Notes: a model not told the origin generated them from the sequence alone. A DNA stretch of 18,763 bases from DATDDB01 sp035260545 (GCA_035260545.1 DATFUZ010000006.1:1-18763); one strand, 5' to 3'. Positions 1-6,177 are shown, counted from the stretch's first letter. A program made the numbers and translations.

Positions 1-172
1 GACCGGAGCGGTGGAACTGCCGGCGGGCACGGAAATGGTGATGCCCGGCGACAACGTCAGCATCACCGTCAGCCTGATCGCACCGATCGCCATGGAAGAA
101 GGCCTGCGCTTCGCGATTCGCGAAGGCGGCCGTACCGTGGGTGCCGGTGTGGTGGCGAAGATTATTGAGTAA
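1..172 (+). CDS. tuf: Elongation factor Tu, C-terminal fragment (5' end outside window)
   Basis: The last 56 codons of EF-Tu are visible, reading in frame from base 2 to the TAA at 170-172. EF-Tu is the GTPase that delivers aminoacyl-tRNA to the ribosomal A site in the cytoplasm. The visible part is the end of beta-barrel domain III, recognisable from the stretches VMPGDNVSITV, APIAMEEGLRFAIREGGRT and the terminal VGAGVVAKIIE, which are nearly invariant in bacterial EF-Tu. The gene is cut only by the window edge; nothing suggests a pseudogene. Its position directly before rpsJ fits the str operon (rpsL-rpsG-fusA-tuf) running into the S10 cluster, although only tuf is seen here. Confidence 0.97.
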   Translation, partial: TGAVELPAGTEMVMPGDNVSITVSLIAPIAMEEGLRFAIREGGRTVGAGVVAKIIE

Positions 173-182
173 CAAAAAAAGC

Positions 183-207
183 TACTGCAAGGCCCGGCCT
201 TGCAGTA
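183..207. repeat. Perfect 12-bp-arm inverted repeat between tuf and rpsJ
   Basis: TACTGCAAGGCC and GGCCTTGCAGTA flank a single central C at 195, and every pair from 183/207 to 194/196 matches. On the + strand it has an A-run (174-180) before it and TATAAT overlapping its right edge, so it lacks the T-run of a tuf terminator. Read on the - strand the hairpin is followed by GCTTTTTTTG, the layout of an intrinsic terminator for antisense transcription towards tuf. It could also be an operator or a 3'-end stabilising hairpin for tuf mRNA. The dyad is certain; its role is inference. Confidence 0.75.
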
Positions 208-211
208 TAAT
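206..211 (+). promoter_or_regulatory. Putative -10 box of the rpsJ (S10 operon) promoter
   Basis: A perfect TATAAT lies 61 bases before the rpsJ ATG, with a GC-rich discriminator (CGCGCG) just downstream as in growth-rate-regulated promoters. No good -35 box is present at 16-18 bp spacing; the best is ACTGCA at 184-189, inside the dyad. Initiation near 217-219 would give an mRNA leader of about 55 nucleotides. Confidence 0.5.
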
Positions 212-229
212 CGCGCGCTCTTTAAAACA

Positions 230-249
230 GGTGCCTGGCAACGGGCACC
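230..249 (+). promoter_or_regulatory. Small hairpin in the rpsJ leader
   Basis: GGTGCC at 230-235 pairs perfectly with GGCACC at 244-249 around an 8-base loop. It is the only obvious structure in the short leader between the putative promoter and rpsJ. No function is assigned. Confidence 0.4.
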
Positions 250-272
250 GCAATGTGAAGTGAATACTAACT

Positions 273-584
273 ATGCAAAGCCAGAAAATTCGCATCCGCC
301 TGAAGGCATTTGATTATCGCCTGATCGACCAGTCGGCGCTGCAGATCGTGGACACCGCGAAGCGCACCGGCGCCGTGGTGAAGGGTCCGGTTCCCCTGCC
401 GACCAGGATAGAGCGCTTTGACGTGTTGCGTTCGCCCCACGTGAACAAGACCTCGCGCGACCAGTTTGAAATTCGCACCCATCTGCGCCTGATGGATATC
501 GTTGATCCGACGGAAAAGACCGTGGATGCGCTGATGAAGCTGGATCTGCCCGCGGGCGTGGATGTGGAAATCAAGTTGCAGTAA
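273..584 (+). CDS. rpsJ: 30S ribosomal protein S10 (NusE)
   Basis: S10 sits in the head of the 30S subunit near the A site and, as NusE, also binds NusB in transcription antitermination complexes. The protein has 103 residues, the normal length. It starts MQSQKIRIRLKAFDYRLIDQ and carries the S10 signature SPHVNKTSRDQFEIRTH at about residues 54-70, in the long loop that reaches into the 30S head. The start is fixed by this alignment; the upstream Shine-Dalgarno is weak (GAAG at 257-260, 12 bases before the ATG). It is the first gene after the putative promoter at 206 and is separated from rplC by 70 bases, a larger gap than is usual in this cluster. Confidence 0.98.
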   Translation: MQSQKIRIRLKAFDYRLIDQSALQIVDTAKRTGAVVKGPVPLPTRIERFDVLRSPHVNKTSRDQFEIRTHLRLMDIVDPTEKTVDALMKLDLPAGVDVEIKLQ

Positions 585-654
585 GAGTTTTGGCAGTTAG
601 CAGTAGAGATCGGCTGGCCAATTGAAGTCAGCCCCTTAAATAAAGGAAAAGATA

Positions 655-1299
655 ATGAGCTTAGGACTTGTCGGTCGCAAGATTGGCATGACCCGCATCT
701 TTACCGACGACGGAGCTTCGTTGCCGGTGACCGTGCTGGACGTGTCCAACAATCGTGTTGCCCAGATCAAAACCGCGGACACTGACGGCTATACCGCCGT
801 GCAGGTCGCCTTCGGCACGCGCCGCGCTTCGCGCGTCAACAAGGCCGCTGCGGGCCACTTTGCCAAGGCTGGCATCGAGGCGGGCAGCATTCTGAAAGAA
901 TTCACCATCAGCCCCGAAGAGGCCGCCGGATTGAACGCTGGCGCCGTCATCGGCGTTGATCGCTTCCAGGTCGGGCAGAAGGTAGACGTTACCGGCACCA
1001 CCATCGGTAAGGGCTACGCCGGCACCATCAAGCGTTACCACTTCGCCTCTGGCCGCGCTAGCCACGGCAACTCCAAATCGCACAACGTCCCCGGCTCCAT
1101 CGGCATGGCGCAGGACCCCGGCCGCGTGTTCCCGGGCAAGCGCATGACCGGTCACCTGGGTGACGTGCAGCGCACCGTGCAGAATCTCGAAATCGTCCGC
1201 ATCGACGCAGAGCGCCAGTTGTTGCTGGTGATGGGCGCGGTTCCCGGATCCAAGGGTGGCGACGTGATCGTGCGTCCGGCAGTAAAGGCAGGTGCATAA
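655..1299 (+). CDS. rplC: 50S ribosomal protein L3
   Basis: L3 is an early-assembling 50S protein that binds near the 3' end of 23S rRNA and sends a long loop towards the peptidyl transferase centre. The product has 214 residues (209 in E. coli). The globular part opens with GLVGRKIGMTRIF; the central core has KVDVTGTTIGKGYAGTIKR. The loop contains SHGNSKSHNVPGSIGMAQ, which includes the glutamine that PrmB methylates in E. coli. An AAAGG Shine-Dalgarno at 642-646 supports the ATG. The TAA overlaps the rplD ATG by one base (TAATG at 1297-1301), so L3 and L4 translation are probably coupled. Confidence 0.98.
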   Translation: MSLGLVGRKIGMTRIFTDDGASLPVTVLDVSNNRVAQIKTADTDGYTAVQVAFGTRRASRVNKAAAGHFAKAGIEAGSILKEFTISPEEAAGLNAGAVIGVDRFQVGQKVDVTGTTIGKGYAGTIKRYHFASGRASHGNSKSHNVPGSIGMAQDPGRVFPGKRMTGHLGDVQRTVQNLEIVRIDAERQLLLVMGAVPGSKGGDVIVRPAVKAGA

Positions 1300-1919
1300 T
1301 GGAACTGAAAGTCATCAATGATCAAGGTCAGGCCGCCGCGAGCATGAACGCTTCGGACGAGCTGTTCGGCCGTGAATACAACGAGGCGCTGGTGCACCAG
1401 CTGGTGACCGCTTACCAGGCCAACGCGCGCTCTTCGAACAGCAAGCAGAAGGGCCGCAGCGAGATCGCCAAGAGCACGCGCAAGCCGTTCGCGCAAAAAG
1501 GCACCGGCCGCGCGCGCGCCGGTATGGCATCCAGCCCGCTGTGGCGCGGAGGCGGCAAGATTTTCCCGAATTCCCCGGAGGAGAACTACACCCAGAAGCT
1601 CAACCGCAAGATGTACCGTGCGGGCTTGGCTGCGATCCTGTCGCAGCTGGCGCGCGAAGGCCGTCTGTCTGTGGTCGAGAATCTGGCGGTGGACGCCCCC
1701 AAGACCAAGCTGCTGGCGCAGAAGATCAAGGGCATGGGCCTGGGCCGCGTGCTGATCATCACCGACAGCATGGACGACAACCTGTATCTGTCTTCCCGCA
1801 ATCTGGCCGACGTGCTGGTGCTGGAAGCCCATCAGGCCGATCCCGTCAGCCTGGTCCGCTTCCCGAATGTGCTGATGACGCGCGGCGCGGTGGCAAAAAT
1901 TGAGGAGATGCTGGCATGA
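1299..1919 (+). CDS. rplD: 50S ribosomal protein L4
   Basis: L4 (206 residues; 201 in E. coli) binds 23S rRNA domain I and lines the constriction of the exit tunnel with its long loop. That loop is clear at about residues 62-86 (KPFAQKGTGRARAGMASSP followed by LWRGGG), the macrolide-resistance-associated segment. The C-terminal part holds the globular domain with VLIITDSMDDNLYLSSRN. In E. coli L4 also represses its own operon by binding the S10 leader; the short leader here makes that exact mechanism unlikely. Both ends overlap neighbours: one base with rplC and four bases (ATGA, 1916-1919) with rplW. Confidence 0.98.
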   Translation: MELKVINDQGQAAASMNASDELFGREYNEALVHQLVTAYQANARSSNSKQKGRSEIAKSTRKPFAQKGTGRARAGMASSPLWRGGGKIFPNSPEENYTQKLNRKMYRAGLAAILSQLAREGRLSVVENLAVDAPKTKLLAQKIKGMGLGRVLIITDSMDDNLYLSSRNLADVLVLEAHQADPVSLVRFPNVLMTRGAVAKIEEMLA

Positions 1920-2227
1920 GCGCACAAAACTTTAGCCGGGAGCGCTTGCTGAACGTGCTGGTCGCTCCGCAGATTTCGGAAAAGGCGACTTATGTCGCCG
2001 ACAAAAACGAGCAGGTGATCTTCCGCGTGGCGCCCGACGCCACCAAGCCGGAAATCAAGGCCGCGGTGGAACTGGTGTTCAAGGTGAACGTCAAGAGCGT
2101 GCAAGTGTCCTGCGTGAAGGGCAAGCAGAAGCGCTTTGGGCGTTACATGGGGCGGCGCAGCAACTGGAAGAAGGCATATGTCTGCCTCGCGCCGGGCCAG
2201 GAAATCAATTTTGCCGCTGGCGAATAA
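1916..2227 (+). CDS. rplW: 50S ribosomal protein L23
   Basis: L23 (103 residues) sits at the polypeptide exit of the 50S subunit, where it docks trigger factor and SRP. The product begins MSAQNFSRERLLNVLVAPQISEKAT, with the conserved PxxSEKA segment. It contains the family core IFRVAPDATKPEIKAAVE and a KQKRFGRYMGRR basic loop. The ATG is embedded in the end of rplD (ATGA overlap), so it is probably translated by coupled reinitiation. The 12-base gap to rplB is short. Confidence 0.98.
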   Translation: MSAQNFSRERLLNVLVAPQISEKATYVADKNEQVIFRVAPDATKPEIKAAVELVFKVNVKSVQVSCVKGKQKRFGRYMGRRSNWKKAYVCLAPGQEINFAAGE

Positions 2228-2239
2228 GGATAATTCATC

Positions 2240-3067
2240 ATGGCACTGATCAAACTCAAACCGACATCGCCCGGACGCCGCGCCGTGGTGCGCGTGGTCA
2301 ACCGCGACCTGCACAAGGGCAAGCCGCAGGCCGCGCTGGTGGAAAAGAAGAACCGCACCGCCGGCCGCAACAACAATGGCCACATTACCACCCGCCACAT
2401 GGGCGGCGGCCACAAGAAGCAATACCGCGTGATCGACTTCAAGCGCAACAAGGACGGCATCCCCGCCAAGGTCGAGCGTCTGGAATATGATCCCAACCGC
2501 AGCGCGCATCTGGCCCTGCTCTGCTACGCGGACGGCGAGCGCCGCTACGTCGTGGCGCCCAAGGGCGTGGAAGTGGGTGCGCAACTGGTGAATGGTTCGG
2601 ACGCGCCGATCAAGGCGGGCAACACTCTGCCGCTGCGCAACATCCCGGTCGGCTCCACCATCCACTGCGTGGAAATGCTGCCGGGGAAGGGTGCGCAACT
2701 GGCGCGTTCCGCCGGCACCTCCGTGCAACTGCTGGCGCGCGAAGGCTCTTACGCCCAGCTCCGGCTGCGTTCCGGCGAAATTCGCAAGGTCCACGTGGAT
2801 TGCCGCGCGACGCTGGGTGAAGTCGGCAACGGCGAACACCTGCTGCGCTCCATCGGCAAGGCTGGTGCGACCCGCTGGCGCGGCATCCGTCCGACGGTTC
2901 GCGGCGTGGCCATGAACCCGGTCGACCACCCGCACGGCGGCGGCGAAGGCAAGACCGCCGCAGGTCGCAACCCGGTCAGCCCGTGGGGCGTGCCGGCCAA
3001 GGGCTTCCGCACTCGCCGCAACAAGCGTACCAGCGGCATGATCGTGCGTCGCCGTTTCCAGAATTAA
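2240..3067 (+). CDS. rplB: 50S ribosomal protein L2
   Basis: L2 (275 residues; 273 in E. coli) is one of the most conserved ribosomal proteins. It is needed for subunit association and peptidyl transferase assembly. N-terminal RNA-binding segments include NGHITTRHMGGGHKKQYR; the C-terminal part has the hallmark MNPVDHPHGGGEG, including the histidine equivalent to E. coli His229, and ends in the basic tail TRRNKRTSGMIVRRRFQN. An AAGGA Shine-Dalgarno at 2226-2230 overlaps the rplW stop region. It lies between rplW and rpsS as in all S10 operons. Confidence 0.98.
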   Translation: MALIKLKPTSPGRRAVVRVVNRDLHKGKPQAALVEKKNRTAGRNNNGHITTRHMGGGHKKQYRVIDFKRNKDGIPAKVERLEYDPNRSAHLALLCYADGERRYVVAPKGVEVGAQLVNGSDAPIKAGNTLPLRNIPVGSTIHCVEMLPGKGAQLARSAGTSVQLLAREGSYAQLRLRSGEIRKVHVDCRATLGEVGNGEHLLRSIGKAGATRWRGIRPTVRGVAMNPVDHPHGGGEGKTAAGRNPVSPWGVPAKGFRTRRNKRTSGMIVRRRFQN

Positions 3068-3080
3068 GAGGTAGATAGAT

Positions 3081-3356
3081 ATGGCACGTTCTATTAAGAA
3101 AGGCCCGTTCGTTGACATGCACCTGATGAAGAAGGTGGAGACGGCGCGCGCGACCAATGACAAGCGTCCGGTGAAAACCTGGTCGCGCCGTTCCACCGTA
3201 TTGCCGGAGTTCGTCGGCCTGACCATTGCCGTGCACAACGGCAAGCAGCACATTCCGGTGTATGTCTCCGAAAACATGGTTGGCCACAAGCTGGGCGAAT
3301 TTTCGCTGACGCGCACCTTCAAGGGGCACGCGGCCGACAAGAAGGCCAAGAAATAA
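3081..3356 (+). CDS. rpsS: 30S ribosomal protein S19
   Basis: S19 (91 residues, normal) forms a complex with S13 in the 30S head and contacts the A- and P-site tRNAs. The sequence starts MARSIKKGPFVDMHLMKKVE and includes the family signature around GLTIAVHNGKQHIPVYVSENMVGHKLGEF, ending in the usual lysine-rich tail. GAGG at 3068-3071 gives a 9-base spacing to the ATG. It is followed six to nine bases later by rplV. Confidence 0.98.
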   Translation: MARSIKKGPFVDMHLMKKVETARATNDKRPVKTWSRRSTVLPEFVGLTIAVHNGKQHIPVYVSENMVGHKLGEFSLTRTFKGHAADKKAKK

Positions 3357-3365
3357 GGAGATATG

Positions 3366-3695
3366 ATGAACACAACCGCTGTAGTCAAAGGTGCTCGCAT
3401 CTCCGCCCAGAAGGCGCGTCTGGTTGCTGACCAGATTCGTGGTCTCCCGGTGGGCCAGGCGCTGAACGTCCTCGCGTTCAGCCCCAAGAAGGCCGCCGGC
3501 ATCATCAAGAAGGCGCTGGATTCCGCCATTGCGAACGCCGAGCATAACGATGGCGCCGACATCGACGAACTGAAGGTGCGCACCATTTACGTGGACAAGG
3601 GCGCTTCCCTCAAGCGCATGATCGCGCGCGCCAAGGGCCGCGGCACGGGCATCGAGAAGCAGACCTGCCACATCACCATAACCGTCGGGAACTGA
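3366..3695 (+). CDS. rplV: 50S ribosomal protein L22
   Basis: L22 lines the exit tunnel with a long beta-hairpin and helps nucleate 50S assembly. Two in-frame ATGs occur at 3363 and 3366. The Shine-Dalgarno GGAG ends at 3360, so 3366 has a workable 5-base spacing while 3363 has only 2; I therefore chose 3366, giving 109 residues (110 in E. coli). Diagnostic segments are ISAQKARLVADQIRG, KKALDSAIANAEHNDGADID and the hairpin with KGRGTGIEKQTCHITI. It lies 7 bases before rpsC. Confidence 0.96.
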   Translation: MNTTAVVKGARISAQKARLVADQIRGLPVGQALNVLAFSPKKAAGIIKKALDSAIANAEHNDGADIDELKVRTIYVDKGASLKRMIARAKGRGTGIEKQTCHITITVGN

Positions 3696-3702
3696 GGAAG
3701 AT

Positions 3703-4416
3703 ATGGGACAGAAAATTCATCCAACCGGTTTCCGGTTGAGCGTGCAGAAAAACTGGTCGTCCAGGTGGTTCGCCAGCAGCAAGAATTTTTCCGAGATGCT
3801 CCATAAGGACATCGAGGTTCGCGACTTCCTGAAGAAGAAGCTGGCTGGCGCCGGCGTGTCCAAGGTGGTTATCGAGCGTCCTGCGAAGAACGCGCGCATC
3901 ACCATCTACACCGCCCGTCCCGGCGTGGTGATCGGCAAGAAGGGCGAGGACATCGAATTGCTGCGCGCCGAGCTGCGCAAGCGCATGGGTCTACCCGACG
4001 TGGCGCTGAACATCGAAGAAGTGCGCAAGCCCGAAGTCGACGCCCAGTTGATCGCCGACTCCATTACCCAGCAGCTCGAAAAGCGCATCATGTTCCGCCG
4101 CGCCATGAAGCGCGCCATGCAGAACGCCATGCGCCTGGGCGCCCAGGGCATCAAGATCATGAGCGCCGGTCGTCTGAACGGCATCGAGATCGCCCGTACC
4201 GAATGGTATCGCGAAGGCCGCGTGCCGCTGCACACTCTGCGTGCGGACATCGATTACGGCTTTTCCGAGGCCAAGACCACTTACGGCATCATCGGCGTCA
4301 AGGTCTGGGTCTACAAGGGCGAGCAGACGGGGCAAGAGGATGCGGCTGCAGCTGCGGTCGCGGAGCCGGAAAAGAAAGTGAGAAAGTCGGGAGCAAAACA
4401 TGCTGCAACCAGCTAG
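3703..4416 (+). CDS. rpsC: 30S ribosomal protein S3
   Basis: S3 (237 residues; 233 in E. coli) is in the 30S head at the mRNA entry channel and contributes to helicase activity on incoming mRNA. The N-terminal KH-type-2 RNA-binding domain has the GxxG loop in GVVIGKKGEDIELLRAEL. The C-terminal S3 domain has RAMKRAMQNAMRLGAQGIKI and the signature RLNGIEIARTEWYREGRVPL. The protein ends in an alanine-, lysine- and glutamate-rich tail. An AGGAAG Shine-Dalgarno precedes the ATG. Its last 17 bases overlap the start of rplP, the longest gene overlap in the cluster. Confidence 0.98.
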   Translation: MGQKIHPTGFRLSVQKNWSSRWFASSKNFSEMLHKDIEVRDFLKKKLAGAGVSKVVIERPAKNARITIYTARPGVVIGKKGEDIELLRAELRKRMGLPDVALNIEEVRKPEVDAQLIADSITQQLEKRIMFRRAMKRAMQNAMRLGAQGIKIMSAGRLNGIEIARTEWYREGRVPLHTLRADIDYGFSEAKTTYGIIGVKVWVYKGEQTGQEDAAAAAVAEPEKKVRKSGAKHAATS

Positions 4417-4816
4417 AAGGAAATACCGCAAGGAGCAAAAGGGCCGCAACACCGGCATCGCTACGCGCGGCAACAAGGTGAGCTTCGGCGAGTTTGGCCT
4501 CAAGGCCATGGGCCGCGGTCGCCTGACTGCGCGCCAGATCGAGGCCGCCCGTCGTGCCATGACCCGTCACATCAAGCGTGGCGGCCGCATCTGGATCCGC
4601 GTGTTCCCGGACAAGCCGATCTCCAAGAAGCCGGCCGAGGTCCGCATGGGTAACGGTAAGGGCAGCCCGGAGTACTACGTCGCCGAGATTCAGCCCGGCA
4701 AGATGTTGTATGAGATGGACGGTGTGGCAGAGGAGCTGGCACGCGAGGCATTCCGCCTGGCGTCCGCCAAGTTGCCGATTCCGACCTCGTTCGTGATCAG
4801 GCAGATAGGAGCATAA
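4400..4816 (+). CDS. rplP: 50S ribosomal protein L16
   Basis: L16 (138 residues; 136 in E. coli) is a late-assembling 50S protein beside the A-site tRNA and peptidyl transferase centre. It starts MLQPARRKYRKEQKGRN and carries the L16 signatures RIWIRVFPDKPISKKP and VRMGNGKGSPEYYVAEIQPG. The arginine of VRMG (Arg82 here) corresponds to the residue hydroxylated by YcfD/RoxA in E. coli. The start lies inside rpsC, supported by GGGAG at 4389-4393 and by alignment to the conserved N-terminus, so coupling to S3 translation is likely. Confidence 0.98.
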   Translation: MLQPARRKYRKEQKGRNTGIATRGNKVSFGEFGLKAMGRGRLTARQIEAARRAMTRHIKRGGRIWIRVFPDKPISKKPAEVRMGNGKGSPEYYVAEIQPGKMLYEMDGVAEELAREAFRLASAKLPIPTSFVIRQIGA

Positions 4817-4818
4817 AC

Positions 4819-5040
4819 ATGGGACAGAGCAAATCCAAAGCCAAGTCCGAGGCCGCGCCGCTGCGCGACAAGTCCGTTGCGCAGTTGCAGGAAGACCTGT
4901 TGGCCCTGCGTCGCGCGCAGCTTGGTCTGCGCGTGCAGCTGGCCACCCAGCAGCAGAGCAACACCAGCCAGTTGGGCAAGACGCGCCGTGACATCGCGCG
5001 CATCAAGACCGTATTGAAAGAGAAGGGTGTGCAACAATGA
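4819..5040 (+). CDS. rpmC: 50S ribosomal protein L29, with short N-terminal extension
   Basis: L29 is a small two-helix coiled protein at the exit-tunnel rim next to L23, part of the chaperone and SRP docking site. The family core begins at LRDKSVAQLQEDLLALRRAQ and includes QLATQQQSNTSQLGKTRRDIARIKTVLKEK. The product has 73 residues against about 63 typically. The extra residues are a polar, lysine- and serine-rich leader (MGQSKSKAKSEAAP). The start is backed by AGGAG at 4807-4811, and there is no alternative ATG closer to the core. Its stop overlaps rpsQ by four bases (ATGA at 5037-5040). Confidence 0.95.
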   Translation: MGQSKSKAKSEAAPLRDKSVAQLQEDLLALRRAQLGLRVQLATQQQSNTSQLGKTRRDIARIKTVLKEKGVQQ

Positions 5041-5300
5041 GTGCAACTAACCTGAAACGCACACTGACCGGCACGGTAGTGAGCGACAAGATGAACAAGA
5101 CCGTGACGGTCCTGGTTGAGCGCAAGGTCAAGCACCCTGTTCTCGGCAAGGTGGTCCGCGTCTCCAAGAAGTACCATGCGCACGACGAAAATGACGAGTT
5201 TCATCAAGGGGACGTGGTCATGATCGAGGAATGCCGCCCCATCGCCAAGACCAAGGCATGGCGCGTCACCAAGCTGCTTGAAAAGGCCGGCGAGCTTTAA
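5037..5300 (+). CDS. rpsQ: 30S ribosomal protein S17
   Basis: S17 (87 residues; 84 in E. coli) is a primary 16S-binding OB-fold protein in the 30S body. The sequence has the family pattern LTGTVVSDKMNKTVTVLVER, KVVRVSKKYHAHDENDE and the signature GDVVMIEECRPIAKTKAWRV. The ATG overlaps the rpmC stop, implying coupled translation. It is the last gene of the S10 group; a 161-base non-coding gap follows before rplN, with no terminator, so read-through into the spc genes is expected. Confidence 0.98.
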   Translation: MSATNLKRTLTGTVVSDKMNKTVTVLVERKVKHPVLGKVVRVSKKYHAHDENDEFHQGDVVMIEECRPIAKTKAWRVTKLLEKAGEL

Positions 5301-5312
5301 GGTCATTTCCCC

Positions 5313-5341
5313 TTGCGTAATTGGCAGGGGTTGGTTAGAAT
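5313..5341 (+). promoter_or_regulatory. Putative sigma-70 promoter for the spc group (rplN)
   Basis: TTGCGT at 5313-5318 and TAGAAT at 5336-5341 are separated by exactly 17 bases. The -10 keeps five of six consensus positions and the -35 keeps the critical TTG. Initiation near 5347-5349 would produce a leader of roughly 113 nucleotides before rplN. The position between rpsQ and rplN matches the S10/spc boundary of other proteobacteria. Confidence 0.6.
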
Positions 5342-5357
5342 ATACGGCTTCGTTTCA

Positions 5358-5444
5358 CCGCCGTGATTTGGCGGGATGTTTTCCGCCGTGGCAGCGGCGG
5401 GCATAACCCGAACGGGTTCCAAAACTGGCCGCCGCGGCGGAAAA
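5358..5444 (+). promoter_or_regulatory. GC-rich structured leader of rplN with competing hairpins
   Basis: Two tandem local hairpins each start with CCGCCGTG: hairpin A (5358-5362 with 5370-5374) and hairpin B (5383-5388 with 5395-5400, six GC pairs). A third hairpin pairs AACCC with GGGTT around GAAC (5405-5418). Alternatively, 5379-5392 can pair with 5431-5444 in a 14-bp helix with one G-U pair, which destroys hairpin B and encloses the third hairpin. The distal helix ends five bases before the Shine-Dalgarno GGAG at 5449-5452. No T-run follows any helix, so it is not a classical attenuator. The pairing options are read directly; regulation is inference. Confidence 0.5.
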
Positions 5445-5461
5445 AGTTGGAGAGTTAAAAA

Positions 5462-5830
5462 ATGATACAAATGCAGTCTGTGCTGGAAGTGGCCGACAAT
5501 ACCGGCGCGCGTTCCGTTATGTGCATCAAGGTGCTCGGCGGGTCCAAGCGTCGCTATGCCGCCATCGGCGATGTGATCAAGGTCAGCGTCAAGGACGCCG
5601 CCCCGCGTTCGCGCGTCAAGAAGGGCGAAGTGTACAGCGCCGTGGTGGTTCGCACCGCCAAGGGCGTGCGCCGCGCCGACGGCTCGCTGATCAAGTTCGA
5701 TGGCAACGCTGCGGTGTTGCTCAACAACAAGCTTGAGCCGATTGGCACCCGTATTTTCGGGCCGGTTACGCGTGAATTGCGTACCGAGCGTTTTATGAAG
5801 ATCGTGTCGCTGGCGCCGGAAGTCCTGTAA
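5462..5830 (+). CDS. rplN: 50S ribosomal protein L14
   Basis: L14 (122 residues, as usual) binds 23S rRNA at the subunit interface and contacts 16S rRNA in an intersubunit bridge; it is also the target of the silencing factor RsfS. The sequence begins MIQMQSVLEVADNTGARSVMC and carries KGEVYSAVVVRTAKGVRR, FDGNAAVLLNN and GTRIFGPVTRELR, all L14 hallmarks. GGAG at 5449-5452 precedes the ATG. It is the first gene of the spc group and lies behind its own putative promoter and a structured leader, so it is a candidate for independent control of the distal cluster. Confidence 0.98.
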   Translation: MIQMQSVLEVADNTGARSVMCIKVLGGSKRRYAAIGDVIKVSVKDAAPRSRVKKGEVYSAVVVRTAKGVRRADGSLIKFDGNAAVLLNNKLEPIGTRIFGPVTRELRTERFMKIVSLAPEVL

Positions 5831-5862
5831 AGGCGTCGGTCAGGGGCAGTCGAGGATATATC

Positions 5863-6177
5863 ATGCGCAAGATCAGAAAAGATGATGATGTCATCGTGAT
5901 CACCGGTAAGGACAAGGGCAATCGCGGCAGCGTGCTGAGCGTGGCTGGCGATTACCTCGTGGTGAGCGGCGTCAACAAGGTCAAGAAACACCAGAAGCCC
6001 AACCCGGTCAAGGGTACGGAGGGCGGCATTGTTGAAATGGAAAAGCCGATTCACGTATCGAACGTGGCGATCTACAACGCAACCGCCAAGAAGGCGGACC
6101 GCGTCGGGGTCAAGGTGCTGGAGGACGGGCGCAAGGTGCGCGTGTTCAAGTCCAGCGGCGAACAAATTGATGCTTGA
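5863..6177 (+). CDS. rplX: 50S ribosomal protein L24
   Basis: L24 (104 residues, as in E. coli) initiates 50S assembly on the 5' part of 23S rRNA and ends up near the exit tunnel. A KOW motif is visible near the N-terminus (DDDVIVITGKDKGNRGSVLS), followed by VSGVNKVKKHQKPNP and the segment GGIVEMEKPIHVSNVAIYN. The start is supported by GAGGA at 5852-5856. A 32-base gap separates it from rplN. In E. coli the S8 repressor site lies around the following rplX-rplE junction; I could not confirm an equivalent structure by eye. Confidence 0.98.
   Translation: MRKIRKDDDVIVITGKDKGNRGSVLSVAGDYLVVSGVNKVKKHQKPNPVKGTEGGIVEMEKPIHVSNVAIYNATAKKADRVGVKVLEDGRKVRVFKSSGEQIDA

Noticed and set aside
590..595. TTGGCA (5 of 6 to the -35 consensus) before rplC
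   Set aside because: No -10-like hexamer lies 16-18 bases downstream (613-618 is GCTGGC), so I do not call a promoter.
1832..3586. 584-codon - strand open frame opposite rplD to rplV
   Set aside because: Same shadow pattern from third-position GC bias; no recognisable motif, and every base is used by confirmed ribosomal genes.
5429..5440. CCGCCGCGGCGG palindrome as an attenuator terminator before rplN
   Set aside because: It is followed by AAAAAG, not a T-run, and has essentially no loop of its own; it is treated as part of the leader structure.
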